Shown here piece by piece: positions 20,890 through 29,605 of a stretch of DNA of 64,000 nt. Under the pieces are notes generated by a model. The model worked only from the letters and a program-made list of their open reading frames with translations. It was not told the origin of the DNA and did not search any database. This stretch comes from JBKHXF01 sp046566145 (lineage in GTDB: Bacteria; Actinomycetota; Nitriliruptoria; Nitriliruptorales; Nitriliruptoraceae). Made by a program: the position numbers and the translations under genes. Each line of letters opens with the position of its first letter. The stretch's first letter is position 1. The stretch lies in assembly GCA_046566145.1 (NCBI GenBank), contig JBKHXF010000008.1, positions 186,001 to 250,000 on the forward strand, written 5' to 3'.

Positions 20890-21839
20890 GCGCGGCACCC
20901 CGCGCCGGCGGCGGTCCGGGCAGCCGGGTCGTGGTCGAGCCGTGGGACCCGTCCTACGGGTCCCCGGTCGCGGGCTCGGCGTTCGGCCCGGACGCCGAGC
21001 CGGAGGGCACGGTCGACGTGTCCCGGGAGGTGGACCCCTCGGCGTGGACGCCACGGACGCCGGGACGCGGGCCCGCCACGACCGTCGTGGTCGTCGACGG
21101 GGTCCGCCGCGTCGATGCCCGGCTGTGGGTCACCGACGACCGTGGCACCCACGCCGGCCTCGCCGGCTCCTGCGCGGCCGGGACCGTGGTGTGCGGGCCG
21201 GACGGTGCCCGCCTCGGGACGGTCGCCGTCCGGCGGCTCCTCGTGGCGCCGGCGGACGTCGCCCCGATCCACGTGGCCGGCGCGCCGTACGAGCCGCACA
21301 CCGTCCCCGACGACGACCCGGACGGGCTCGTCGCCGCGGTGCAGGACCGCATGCGCGAGCTCGAGGCGGAGGTCGTGGCCGACACCACGGGGGCGGAGCT
21401 GGTGCTGGTCGACGGGCCGCTGCGCGGCCGCACCGCCGTCGAGAACGCCGTCGGGTACGTCAAGACCCACCGGGTCGCCTACCTCCCACCGGTGGTGGCG
21501 GACGTGGTGGCGGACCTCTCCCCCGGCCAGCGCACCCCGCTGTTCCTCACCCGGACGTCCTGGGCGCGGTGGTCGTGCTACGTGCGGCTCCCCCACGCGG
21601 ACGGGCACCCGTGGGCGGGCGTGGTCCGCATCGAGCTGCCGGCCACGCTGGACACCGCCGCCGCGGTCGAGCGGGCGGACCTGGTGGCCGCGACGCTGCC
21701 CCGGCTCGCCTCGACCCCGCACCGCGACCCGCGCGCGCCGCAGAACCTGCTGCCGATCGGCGGGTTGGAGCAGGCGCTGCGCCGGCGGCTCGGCGACCCG
21801 GCGCTGCTCTACCGGGCGCTGCGCTCCGCCCTGCGCTGA
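20886..21839 (+). CDS. nurA: NurA-like nuclease, last gene of the HerA-Mre11-Rad50 operon
   Basis: A 317-residue protein that fits the NurA 5'-3' nuclease pattern. A first metal aspartate sits in TVVVVDGVRRVDARLWV (Asp71). A glutamate-bearing helix is RMRELEAEVV (Glu158/160). A second aspartate is in ELVLVDGPLRG (Asp176). A lysine segment is GYVKTHRVAYLP (Lys193). The C-terminal helix is PQNLLPIGGLEQALRRRLGD. In archaea NurA resects ends with HerA. The assignment rests on motif order and operon context, since NurA sequences are very divergent. The GTG start overlaps sbcC by four bases, showing tight coupling. The terminal histidine known from some NurA proteins is not obvious. Confidence 0.68.
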   Translation: MSAAPRAGGGPGSRVVVEPWDPSYGSPVAGSAFGPDAEPEGTVDVSREVDPSAWTPRTPGRGPATTVVVVDGVRRVDARLWVTDDRGTHAGLAGSCAAGTVVCGPDGARLGTVAVRRLLVAPADVAPIHVAGAPYEPHTVPDDDPDGLVAAVQDRMRELEAEVVADTTGAELVLVDGPLRGRTAVENAVGYVKTHRVAYLPPVVADVVADLSPGQRTPLFLTRTSWARWSCYVRLPHADGHPWAGVVRIELPATLDTAAAVERADLVAATLPRLASTPHRDPRAPQNLLPIGGLEQALRRRLGDPALLYRALRSALR

Positions 21840-21858
21840 GCGCCGGGGAGGCGGGCGC

Positions 21859-23595
21859 TCAGGCCTCGAGGCCGACGGCCACGGCGAGCGCCCGCGCCAC
21901 CGCGAGGGCCTCGCGGCGGACGCCCTGCACGTCGGCGGGGTCCTCGCCGCGGAGGTCCACGTAGACCTTGCACTTCGGCTCGGTGCCGGACGGGCGGATG
22001 AGCGCGCGACCGTCCACGAGCGTGAGCTCCACGAGGTCGGCGGCGGGCAGCCAGCGGGGACGGTCCGCGGCGCCCTCGCGCAGGTCGCGCCGTGCGGTCA
22101 CCGGGTGCCCGGCGAGCTCGCGGAGGTCCAGCGTCGCGGCCGCGTCGACGGCCGCCGCGATGTCGGCGGCGCCCGTCACGCCGGTGCGCACCACCGAGTG
22201 CTGGACGCTGGCCCACGCGCCGGTGCGCCGGCGGAGGTCGTCGAGGGCCCCGGCGACGGTCCGGCCCTCGGCCGCGAGCCGAGCGGCGAGGTCCGCGACG
22301 GCGAGGGCGGCGCTGATGCCGTCCTTGTCCCGCACCAGCGTCCCGATGGCGTACCCGAGCGCCTCCTCGGTCCCGAGGACCGGCGTGGCGCCCTCGGCCT
22401 CGAGGGCGGCCGCGGCGGTGCAGATCCACTTGAAGCCCGTCAGGGTCCGCTCGCTGCGGGCCCCGTGGGCCGCCACGACCTCGTCGAGCCAGGGCGTGGA
22501 GACGATGGACGACACCACGAGCGGTCGGTCGACCTCGCGTCGGCCCAGCAGGTCGTCGGCGAGGAGGACCGCGACCTCGTTGCCGGTCAGCGCCGTCCAG
22601 CCGCCGGCGCCGTCGGGTGCCGCCACAGCGACGCGGTCGGCGTCGGGGTCGTTGGCGAGGACGAGGTCCGCGTCGAGCTCCCGGGCGAGGGCGAGCGCCG
22701 CGTCGAGCGCGCCGGGCTCCTCCGGGTTGGGGAAGGCGACGGTGGGGAACGCGCCGTCGGGCTCGGCCTGCGACGCGACCTCGTGCAGGTCGAGGTGGCC
22801 GGCCTCGGCGAGGACGGCGCGCACCACCCGGGCGCCGACCCCGTGCAGGGCGGTGTGGACGAGACGGACCTGCGCCGGCGGCGCCGGCGCCGAGGCCACG
22901 GCGTCCACGACCGCGGCGCGGTAGCGGGCCTCGTCCTCGGGACCGAGCAGCGTGACCTCGGGGGCGGCGTGCGGGTCCGGGTGCCGCGGCACCTCCGCGG
23001 CGGCCGGCGCCGTGTCGATGAGGCCGGCCACCTCGACGTCGGTCGGGGGGACGATCTGGATCGCGTCGGGCCCGTAGAGCTTCACCCCGTTGTCCGCCGG
23101 CGGGTTGTGGGAGGCCGTCACCACGATGGTCGCGGCGGCGGCGCGCTCCTTCCCGGCCCACGCGGCGAGCGGGGTGGGGGTCGGCTCGGGCCACAGGGCG
23201 ACGCGGAGGCCGGCCGCCACGAGCACGCCCACGACGTCGTCGGCGAAGCGGGCGGAGTCGGGCCGGGCGTCGAACGCGACGACGACCTCCGCACCGTCCC
23301 CGGCGGCGGCGCGGACGTGCGCCGCGACGGCCCAGGTCGTGCGCAGGACCGTGGCGCGGTTCATGCGGGCGGGGCCGGGCCCGACCGGCCCCCGGAGCCC
23401 GGCGGTGCCGAACGCGATGGGCGGCACGAGGGCCGCCACCAGCTCGGCCCGCGCGTCCGGGTCCCCCCGCTCGGCGGCGTCGGCGACGGCCGCCAGGGCG
23501 GTGGCGGTGCCGACGTCCGGGTCGCCGGCCGCCCAGGACCGTGCCGCCGCCACGAGGTCGGCGACGGTCGGCTCGAGGCGGGTGGCATCGTCCAT
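21859..23595 (-). CDS. Alpha-D-phosphohexomutase (phosphoglucomutase/phosphomannomutase)
   Basis: A 578-residue enzyme of the long (PGM2-like) phosphohexomutase group that interconverts hexose 1- and 6-phosphates. It shows FGTAGLRGPVG at residues 62-72, the phosphoserine loop VVTASHNPP (Ser162), the metal loop NDPDADR at 315-321, the sugar loop GTEEALGYAIG, and the phosphate-binding RPSGTEPKCKVY near the C-terminus. All four catalytic loops are intact. The ATG at 23595 lies ten bases after a TACGGT hexamer, a possible leaderless promoter. It is divergent from the hydrolase gene to its right. Confidence 0.93.
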   Translation of the reverse strand: MDDATRLEPTVADLVAAARSWAAGDPDVGTATALAAVADAAERGDPDARAELVAALVPPIAFGTAGLRGPVGPGPARMNRATVLRTTWAVAAHVRAAAGDGAEVVVAFDARPDSARFADDVVGVLVAAGLRVALWPEPTPTPLAAWAGKERAAAATIVVTASHNPPADNGVKLYGPDAIQIVPPTDVEVAGLIDTAPAAAEVPRHPDPHAAPEVTLLGPEDEARYRAAVVDAVASAPAPPAQVRLVHTALHGVGARVVRAVLAEAGHLDLHEVASQAEPDGAFPTVAFPNPEEPGALDAALALARELDADLVLANDPDADRVAVAAPDGAGGWTALTGNEVAVLLADDLLGRREVDRPLVVSSIVSTPWLDEVVAAHGARSERTLTGFKWICTAAAALEAEGATPVLGTEEALGYAIGTLVRDKDGISAALAVADLAARLAAEGRTVAGALDDLRRRTGAWASVQHSVVRTGVTGAADIAAAVDAAATLDLRELAGHPVTARRDLREGAADRPRWLPAADLVELTLVDGRALIRPSGTEPKCKVYVDLRGEDPADVQGVRREALAVARALAVAVGLEA

Positions 23596-23605
23596 GGGCC
23601 GGCCG

Positions 23606-23611
23606 ACCGTA
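23606..23611 (-). promoter_or_regulatory. Possible -10 (TACGGT) of the phosphohexomutase gene
   Basis: TACGGT on the minus strand lies ten bases before the ATG, compatible with a leaderless or nearly leaderless transcript. Confidence 0.4.
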
Positions 23612-23672
23612 CCGCGAGCCGGGCGCCCGAACCGCCCTCGCGCCCGAGCCCGCGGTGCGACACTCGCGGGCG

Positions 23673-25049
23673 ATGCCGACCACCCCGCTCGTCCCGTCGC
23701 ACTGGCACCGGACCGTCCGTCTGGTGGCCGGCGGCGCGGCCGTGCTCACGCCGGCGGCCGTCGCGGCGGTGTACGCCGCGGCCCGGGTGCTCACCGACGC
23801 GCCCCGGCACCGACCTCCCCGCGCCGCCCTGCGCGGCCGGTTCCACGACGCCGGTGAGGTCGCCGCGGTCCCGGTGGTCGACCTCGCCGGCACGGGCGCC
23901 GCGTCGGCCGGGCGCTGGGGCCTGTGGTTCGACGGCGGGTACGCCCAGACGGGCGACCCGGTCGCGTGGCCGGCCGACGGCGTCCGCCGACCCTACGACC
24001 TGCTCGACGGCGCGGCCCCGACCGCCGCCGCGCAGCTGGAGCGGCGCCGCGGCGACCGGCGCGACCGGCGTTCGGAGCTCCCGGCCGGCACGCCCGATCG
24101 GGCCGACGGCGACCGGCCGGACGCGGCCGGGACCACGGCCCCCCCGGAGCGCCGGCGGCGGAGCGACCGCCGGCGCCGGCGCGAACCGCCGCCGTGGCCC
24201 GTCAAGGTCGCCCTGCACCCCTACGCCTTCCCCGACGACCCGCAGCTCCTCGCGGCCCGACACGGCGCCCGCTTCGAGCTCGACGTGGTCCGGACCCCGG
24301 CGATGGACCTGCCGGCGTGGCGGTTCGTCCCCGCCGAGCCCACCACGACCACGTGGCTCGTCGGCGTGCACGGCCGCGGTGCCCGGCGCACCGAGCTGTT
24401 CCGCATCCTCGACACGGCGCTCGAGGCCGGGGTCCCCTGCCTGGTGACCTCCTACCGCACCGACCCGTGGGTCTCGTCACCCCAGCCGGTCACCACCCTC
24501 GGCCACACGGAGTGGGTCGACGTCGAGGCGGCCGTGGCCCGCGCGGTGGCCGCCGGCGCGGACCGCGTCGTGCTGGCGGGCTGCTCGCTGGGGGGCGGCA
24601 TCGTCGCGACCACGCTGCGCCGCAGCGCGCTGCGGGACGCGGTGGCCGGCGTCGTGCTCGACAGCCCCGCCCTCGACTGGGGCCCGGTCCTGGCCCACAT
24701 CGCCCGCCGGCGCCGGCTCCCGACCCCGCTGGTCCCGCTCGTCCTCCTCGGTGCGCAGGTCCGCTCGCGCATCGACTTCTCCGCGCTCGACCACGTCAGC
24801 GCCGCCCCGGACTTCCAGACGCCGATCCTGCTCTTCCACGGCAGCGAGGACCCCATCGTCCCGGTGTGGCTCTCCGATGCCTTCGCGCGCGCCCGGCCCG
24901 ACCTCGTCACGTACGTGCGGGTCGAGGGCGCCGGGCACGTGCGGGCCTGGAACACCGACCCGCTGCGCTACCGCTGGGCCCTGACGCGCTTCCTGCGCCA
25001 CACCTGCACGCCCGCCCCCGACGTGGCGCGCTCGCACGCGACGCCCTGA
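23673..25049 (+). CDS. Membrane-anchored alpha/beta hydrolase
   Basis: A 458-residue hydrolase. A hydrophobic segment near residues 14-35 (VAGGAAVLTPAAVAAVYAAA) should anchor or export it. A highly charged arginine-rich stretch (about residues 125-173) precedes the catalytic domain. The nucleophile elbow is LAGCSLGGG with Ser305, the acid is Asp in HGSEDPIVP, and the histidine is in EGAGHVRAW. It resembles the Abhd13/BEM46-like group of prolyl-type hydrolases, which often act on lipids or esters. The substrate is unknown. The ATG at 23673 is preferred because translation upstream is uncharacteristic. Confidence 0.85.
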   Translation: MPTTPLVPSHWHRTVRLVAGGAAVLTPAAVAAVYAAARVLTDAPRHRPPRAALRGRFHDAGEVAAVPVVDLAGTGAASAGRWGLWFDGGYAQTGDPVAWPADGVRRPYDLLDGAAPTAAAQLERRRGDRRDRRSELPAGTPDRADGDRPDAAGTTAPPERRRRSDRRRRREPPPWPVKVALHPYAFPDDPQLLAARHGARFELDVVRTPAMDLPAWRFVPAEPTTTTWLVGVHGRGARRTELFRILDTALEAGVPCLVTSYRTDPWVSSPQPVTTLGHTEWVDVEAAVARAVAAGADRVVLAGCSLGGGIVATTLRRSALRDAVAGVVLDSPALDWGPVLAHIARRRRLPTPLVPLVLLGAQVRSRIDFSALDHVSAAPDFQTPILLFHGSEDPIVPVWLSDAFARARPDLVTYVRVEGAGHVRAWNTDPLRYRWALTRFLRHTCTPAPDVARSHATP

Positions 25050-25068
25050 CGGGCGTTCGAGCCGGCGC

Positions 25069-26094
25069 TCAGCCGTCGCCGAAGTGGTGGGCCGTCGACG
25101 CGTGCGGGTCCCCGTCGGGGTGCTCCGGCTCCGGGTCGACGTGGACGTCGACCTCGGCGAGCGAGGGGAACTCGTGCACCAGGGCGTGGCGGACCTCCTC
25201 GCCGATGTCGTGGGCCTGCCGCAGCGTCAGGTCCCCGTCGACCACGACGTGGAGCTGCGCGAGCAGGCTGCGCCCCGCCCACCGGGCCCGCAGGGCGTGC
25301 ACGTCCCGGACCCCGTCGACCGTCGCGACGGCGGCGCGCATCCGCGGCAGCACGTCGGGCTCGACCGCGTCGGCCGTGCGCAGCAGAACGTCGCGGGCCG
25401 TGGTCCACAGGATCCGCAGGATGAGCAGGCCGATGGCGAGGCCGACGAGCGGGTCGGCCAGCCCGTAGCCCATCCAGGACCCCGCGACGCCGGCGGCGGC
25501 CGCGAGCGAGACGAGGCCGTCGACCCGGGCGTGCTGCCCGTCCGCGACGAGCGGGACGGACTCGATCCGGCGCCCGACCCGGATCTTGTAGACCGCCACG
25601 GCCTCGTTGCCGACGGCGCCGACGAGCGCGGCCACGAACGCGGCGCCGTGGTTGCGCACGGCGTGCCCCTCGCCGAGCAGGGCGCCGAGCGCGTCGTTGA
25701 TGGCCAGGACGGCGGAGACGAGGATGGCGAGGACGATGAAGAGGCCGGCGAGGTCCTCGGCCCGTCGCCACCCGTAGGTGAAGCGGTCGTCGGCCGGCCG
25801 CCGCGAGAGCGAGAACCCGACCCACAGCGCGGCCGTCCCGGCCACGTCACCGACGTTGTGCAGCGCGTCGGCGAAGAGGCTGACCGAGTCGGACAGCGCG
25901 ACGACGACGAGCTGGAACACCGCGGTCAGGCCGAGCCCGACGACGGAGATCCAGATCGCCCGGATCGCCTCGCGACGGGTGGTCAGCTCCCGGTCCAGCG
26001 TCGCGTGCGAGTGCCCGTGTCCGTGCTCGTCGTCGCCGTGACCGTGCCCGTGCGCGTGGTCGTGCCCGTCGTGCGAGGCGTCCAGCGGTCCCAC
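25069..26094 (-). CDS. Cation diffusion facilitator (CzcD/ZitB-like metal exporter)
   Basis: Proton-driven divalent metal exporter of 341 residues. The N-terminus is a histidine-rich metal-binding tail (residues 8-30, HDGHDHAHGHGHGDDEHGHG). Six membrane helices follow. The zinc site pair DSVSLFADALHNVGD in helix 2 and HARVDGLVSL in helix 5 are present. The cytosolic dimer domain has VHALRARWAGRSLLAQLHVV and ends in another His-containing tail. It most likely exports Zn, Co or Cd. The GTG at 26094 has GGGGAGGG upstream, and TAGCGT at 26122-26127 is a likely -10. It converges with the hydrolase gene, 19 bp away. Confidence 0.93.
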   Translation of the reverse strand: MGPLDASHDGHDHAHGHGHGDDEHGHGHSHATLDRELTTRREAIRAIWISVVGLGLTAVFQLVVVALSDSVSLFADALHNVGDVAGTAALWVGFSLSRRPADDRFTYGWRRAEDLAGLFIVLAILVSAVLAINDALGALLGEGHAVRNHGAAFVAALVGAVGNEAVAVYKIRVGRRIESVPLVADGQHARVDGLVSLAAAAGVAGSWMGYGLADPLVGLAIGLLILRILWTTARDVLLRTADAVEPDVLPRMRAAVATVDGVRDVHALRARWAGRSLLAQLHVVVDGDLTLRQAHDIGEEVRHALVHEFPSLAEVDVHVDPEPEHPDGDPHASTAHHFGDG

Positions 26095-26121
26095 GGGCCC
26101 TCCCCGGTCGGCAGCGCGGCC

Positions 26122-26127
26122 ACGCTA
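26122..26127 (-). promoter_or_regulatory. -10 element (TAGCGT) of the metal exporter gene
   Basis: TAGCGT on the minus strand lies about 28 bases before the GTG, between the TetR gene end and the exporter. No metalloregulator palindrome is apparent next to it. Confidence 0.45.
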
Positions 26128-26141
26128 CCGGCCGGGGCCGG

Positions 26142-26756
26142 TCACAGGCCGAGCATCCGCTCCACCGCCCCGATGGTGGCGACCCGACGGACCTCGACCG
26201 GCAGGTCGGCCGGCCGGATCGTGGCGGCGTCGACCGCCCCGTGGGCGGCGAGCGCGAGCGCGCGGGCACGGTCGGCGTCGAGGTCGTCGTGCAGCTCCCG
26301 CAGCGGCGACGCCCACGCGTCGACCCAACGGCGGTGGTTGCGCGCCGCGAGCCGCTGGTAGTCGTCGGGGACGTTGCGCAGCTCACGCAGCAGCAGCCGC
26401 AGGGCACCCGGGTCGGTCAGCGCGAGCTCGACGTGCGCGGCGAGCAGGGTCCGCAGCGCCTCGGCGGGCGGGCGGCCCGCGGCGTCGTCGACCGCGGGGC
26501 GCAGCCGGTCCCAGATCCGGTCGAACACGGCGGTGAGCAGCGCGTCCTTGGACGGGAAGTGCCGGTAGAGCCCCGGCCCGGAGATGCCGGCCGCGGCGCC
26601 GATGTCGTCGATCGACGTGGCGTGGAAGCCCCGCTGGTCGAACAGCGCGGTCGCGGCGTCGACGATGGCCTCGCGCCGGCGGCGGCCCCGCGCGGTCGGC
26701 GCGGGGTCCCCGGCCCCCGTGCCGGGCGTCGCCACCTCCGCCGGCGAGGTGCTCAC
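26142..26756 (-). CDS. TetR family transcriptional regulator
   Basis: A 204-residue repressor with an N-terminal TetR helix-turn-helix (REAIVDAATALFDQRGFHAT then SIDDIGAAAGISGPGLYRHF and PSKDALL) and a divergent ligand-binding domain with a TetR_C-like ELRNVPDD segment. Its GTG start overlaps the stop of the acyl-CoA dehydrogenase gene by four bases (GTGA). It is therefore the last gene of the two-dehydrogenase operon and probably regulates it, with an acyl-CoA as the likely ligand (inference). The palindromes near 29.18 kb, and perhaps the one at 1.13 kb, are candidate operators. Confidence 0.88.
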   Translation of the reverse strand: MSTSPAEVATPGTGAGDPAPTARGRRRREAIVDAATALFDQRGFHATSIDDIGAAAGISGPGLYRHFPSKDALLTAVFDRIWDRLRPAVDDAAGRPPAEALRTLLAAHVELALTDPGALRLLLRELRNVPDDYQRLAARNHRRWVDAWASPLRELHDDLDADRARALALAAHGAVDAATIRPADLPVEVRRVATIGAVERMLGL

Positions 26757-27862
26757 AGCCCGAGCACGTCCGCCAGCCTCGCCCGCCACGCCCCGGCGGA
26801 GCCGAACAGCAGCGTCGAGGTCTTGGCGCGCTTGAAGTACAGGTGCGCGGAGTGCTCCCAGGTGAAGCCGATGCCGCCGTGCACCTGGATGTTGTGCCCG
26901 GTGAGCTCCTCGTAGACCTCGCCGGTGTACGAGTAGGCCATCGGGGCGGCGACCGCGAGCTCGGCGTCGTCGCCGCGGCCGAGGGTGGCCGAGGCGTGCA
27001 GCGCCACCGACCGGGCCGACTCGAGGTCCTTGAGCATGTCGGCGAGGCGGTGCTTGATGGCCTGGTAGCTGCCGATGGCCCGGCCGAACTGCTTGCGGTC
27101 CTTGGCGTACTGCGTGGCCTGCTCGAGCACGAAGGTCGCCCCGCCGACGTTCTCGCGGGCGAGCATCACCGCGCCGACGGTCGTCGCCCGGTCGAGCACG
27201 GCCGCCGCGCCGGCGGCGGTGCCGACGACCTCGGACGGCGTGCCGTCGAACGTGACGTCGGCCTGCCGGCGGGTGAGGTCGAGCGTGGGCAGCGCCGTGG
27301 CGGTCACGCCGGCGGCGTCGGCGTCGACCCGCACGAGCGTCACGCCGTCACCGTCGCGCACCGGGACGAGCAGCACCTCGGCCGAGGCGCCGTCGAGCAC
27401 GAACCGGGCGGTGCCGGTGAGCGTGCCGTCGGCCGTGCGGGTGACGTCGGAGGCGTCGAGCCGGTGGGCGAGCGTGGCCCGCAGCTCGCCGGCGGCGAGG
27501 CGCGGGAGCAGCTCGGCCTGGGCGGCCTCGTCGTCGCTGGCGAGCAGGGCCGCGGTCGCGAGCACGGCGGAGGACAGGAAGGGCGCGCAGAACAGCGCGC
27601 GGCCCATCTCCTCGACGAGCGTGCCGACCTCGTGCCAGCCGTAGCCGGCGCCGCCGAAGCGCTCGGGGATCGCCATGGCCGGCCAGCCCATGCCGGCGAC
27701 CTCGGCCCACAGGCCGGCGTCGAACCCGGTGTCGGATGCCATGTGCTCCCGCACGGCGTCCACGTCGGAGCGGTCGGCGAGGAACTTGCGGGCGGTGTCG
27801 CGCAGGAGGGTCTCCTCCTCGCTCACCGCGAAGCTGATCGTGGGTGCGGACGGTGCGGTCAT
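26753..27862 (-). CDS. Acyl-CoA dehydrogenase (FadE-type), second subunit
   Basis: Flavin enzyme of 369 residues that introduces the alpha-beta double bond in acyl-CoA. It shows PERFGGAGYGWHEVG, QYAKDRKQFGRAIGSYQAIK, MLKDLESARS and the FAD-contact region QVHGGIGFTWEHSAHLYFKR. The ATG at 27862 has GAGGAGG upstream. It follows another acyl-CoA dehydrogenase gene by 73 bp. Such paired dehydrogenases in actinobacteria often make an alpha2beta2 heterotetramer acting on steroid side chains or branched acyl chains (family knowledge). Which chain is used here cannot be told. Confidence 0.9.
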   Translation of the reverse strand: MTAPSAPTISFAVSEEETLLRDTARKFLADRSDVDAVREHMASDTGFDAGLWAEVAGMGWPAMAIPERFGGAGYGWHEVGTLVEEMGRALFCAPFLSSAVLATAALLASDDEAAQAELLPRLAAGELRATLAHRLDASDVTRTADGTLTGTARFVLDGASAEVLLVPVRDGDGVTLVRVDADAAGVTATALPTLDLTRRQADVTFDGTPSEVVGTAAGAAAVLDRATTVGAVMLARENVGGATFVLEQATQYAKDRKQFGRAIGSYQAIKHRLADMLKDLESARSVALHASATLGRGDDAELAVAAPMAYSYTGEVYEELTGHNIQVHGGIGFTWEHSAHLYFKRAKTSTLLFGSAGAWRARLADVLGL

Positions 27863-27935
27863 GTCGGGGTGCCTCCTCGGGCTGCCCGGGTGCGGGCGTC
27901 GTCGTCTCGTGGTCGTGGGCGTCGCGGGCGGCGGG

Positions 27936-29153
27936 TCAGCTCCGCGGCACGTCCTTCCACGGGACGTTCTTGTCGACGCGCGGCTCGCCGGGCAGGCCCA
28001 GGACGCGCTCGCCGAGGATGTTCTTCATGATCTCGCTGGTGCCGCCCTCGATGGAGTTGGCGCGGGCACGCAGGTAGAGCTTGTGCAGGCTCTCCGTCTG
28101 GTTGCCGGTGACGTCGGGGCGGGTGAACTCGTACCCCTCCGGGTAGAGCATCCCCTCGGGCCCGAGCAGCGACATCGCGAACGACGACACGGCCTTGTTG
28201 AGGTCGGCCCAGTGGAGCTTGCCGGTGGAGCCCTCCGGGCCGGGGTTGCCGGCGCGCCGGTTCTCGTTGGCCCGGATGGTGGTGAGGCGCATCGCCTCGG
28301 CCTCGATCCAGTAGCGCACGAGCCGGTCGCGGGTAGCGGGGTCGTCCGAGCCGCTGGCCCGCCACGCCTGGACGGCCTGGTGGATGACGCCGTCGCCGCG
28401 GGGCGGGATGTTCGAGCCGATGGCGACGCGCTCGTTCATCAGGGTGGTCATCGCGACCGCCCAGCCCTCGCCGACCTCGCCCATGCGGTGCTCGTCGGGG
28501 ACGTGCACGTCGTCGAAGTAGACCTCGTTGAACTCGGCCTCACCGGTGATCTGGTACAGCGGGCGGACGTCGACGCCGGGCGCCTCCATGTCGACGATGA
28601 AGTAGGTCAGGCCGGCGTGCTTGGGCAGGTCCGGGTCGGTGCGGGCGACGAGCATCCCCCACTTCGACAGGTGCGCGAGGGTGGTCCACACCTTCTGGCC
28701 GTTGATCACCCACGTGTCGCCGTCCTGCACGGCCGTCGCGGCGAGGCCGGCCAGGTCGGAGCCGGCGCCGGGCTCGGAGAAGAGCTGGCACCAGATCTCC
28801 TCCATCGTGAACATCGGGCGCAGCCAGCGGTCCTGGTGCGCCTCGGTGCCGTGCGTCATCAGCACGGGCGCGCCCATCCCGATGCCGAGGACGTTCTTGC
28901 GCCGGTTGGAGACGTCACCGCCGGCGTCGACGATGCGCCGGTTGACGTGGCTCTGCCAGCGGGGGTTCACCCCGAGCCCGCCCCTGCCGGTCGGGAACTG
29001 GACCCACGCGAGCCCCGCGTCGAACTGCGCGCCCCAGAAGGTGGTCGGGTCGGTCGACGCCGGCGGGTGCTCGGCGAGGAGGCGGTCGATCGCGTCGTCG
29101 ACGCGGGCCTGCTCGTCGGTGACGGCGGTGTCGGCGGTCAGGGTGTCGGACAT
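27936..29153 (-). CDS. Acyl-CoA dehydrogenase (FadE-type), first subunit
   Basis: A 405-residue acyl-CoA dehydrogenase. Typical stretches are WCQLFSEPGAGSDLAGL (substrate and FAD contact), WVINGQKVWTTLAHLSKWGM, FNEVYFDDVHVPDEHRMGE and the C-terminal SIEGGTSEIMKNILGERVLG. The last of these is the usual FAD-binding end of the family. It heads a probable operon with the second dehydrogenase and the TetR regulator. The ATG at 29153 has GGGAG upstream. Repeated GAACG/CGTTC palindromes sit in the leader just before the gene, implying repression when inducer is absent. Confidence 0.93.
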   Translation of the reverse strand: MSDTLTADTAVTDEQARVDDAIDRLLAEHPPASTDPTTFWGAQFDAGLAWVQFPTGRGGLGVNPRWQSHVNRRIVDAGGDVSNRRKNVLGIGMGAPVLMTHGTEAHQDRWLRPMFTMEEIWCQLFSEPGAGSDLAGLAATAVQDGDTWVINGQKVWTTLAHLSKWGMLVARTDPDLPKHAGLTYFIVDMEAPGVDVRPLYQITGEAEFNEVYFDDVHVPDEHRMGEVGEGWAVAMTTLMNERVAIGSNIPPRGDGVIHQAVQAWRASGSDDPATRDRLVRYWIEAEAMRLTTIRANENRRAGNPGPEGSTGKLHWADLNKAVSSFAMSLLGPEGMLYPEGYEFTRPDVTGNQTESLHKLYLRARANSIEGGTSEIMKNILGERVLGLPGEPRVDKNVPWKDVPRS

Positions 29154-29168
29154 CGTGGCGCTGGCTCC

Positions 29169-29193
29169 CGTTCGTGAACGCTCACTAACGTTC
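29169..29193 (-). promoter_or_regulatory. Clustered palindromes (candidate TetR operator) before the acyl-CoA dehydrogenase operon
   Basis: CGTTCgtGAACG at 29169-29180, GTGAACGCTCAC at 29174-29185 (near-palindrome) and GAACG..CGTTC at 29177-29193 overlap. A TACCGT hexamer at 29202-29207 (minus strand) could be the -10, placing the operator across the transcription start. Confidence 0.55.
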
Positions 29194-29241
29194 TGGGCGT
29201 GACGGTACCAGCCGACCTCCGCCAGCGCCGCCGCCGGCGGC

Positions 29242-29490
29242 TCAGCCCTCGCGCATCGCCGCGGCGCGGATCTCGACGCACGTCGGGCAGACCGGGTAGC
29301 GCTCCGGGTCGCGCGTCGGCACCCACTTCTTGCCGCACAGGGCCGTGATGGCCTCGCCCTCGACGTAGCCGCGCATCAGGTCGGACTTGCGCACGTAGTG
29401 CGCGAAGCGGTCGTGGTCACCGTCGTCCGGGGTGGGACGGACGTCGGCGTCCGGGGTGACCTCGACGGGGGCGACGGTGGGCGTGCTCAT
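29242..29490 (-). CDS. DUF3039 family small protein
   Basis: An 82-residue actinobacterial protein of unknown function. After a variable 27-residue head it has DRFAHYVRKSDLM, then ALCGKKWVPTRDPERYPVCP and CVEI. The three cysteines look like part of a small metal-binding knuckle. The family is widely conserved in actinobacteria and commonly lies near helicase or core-metabolism genes. The ATG at 29490 lies seven bases after TACGGT, so the mRNA is probably leaderless. Confidence 0.8.
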   Translation of the reverse strand: MSTPTVAPVEVTPDADVRPTPDDGDHDRFAHYVRKSDLMRGYVEGEAITALCGKKWVPTRDPERYPVCPTCVEIRAAAMREG

Positions 29491-29497
29491 GGCCGAC

Positions 29498-29503
29498 ACC
29501 GTA
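29498..29503 (-). promoter_or_regulatory. Leaderless promoter -10 (TACGGT) of the DUF3039 gene
   Basis: TACGGT, seven bases, then ATG on the minus strand; no Shine-Dalgarno sequence precedes the start. Confidence 0.5.
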
Positions 29504-29605
29504 CCGGCGCCGGCGGTGCAAGCCACCCCCACGCCCGGCGCCGAACGTGGACGGACCCGGGCCAGCCCGGGGCTGCCGACCGACGCGGCACCGTGGAGGA
29601 CCCGC

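Noticed and set aside
23673..25049. Frameshift or foreign insertion in the hydrolase because of its arginine-rich stretch at residues 125-173
   Set aside because: The frame stays open and the catalytic triad follows in the same frame, so it is more simply a disordered linker.
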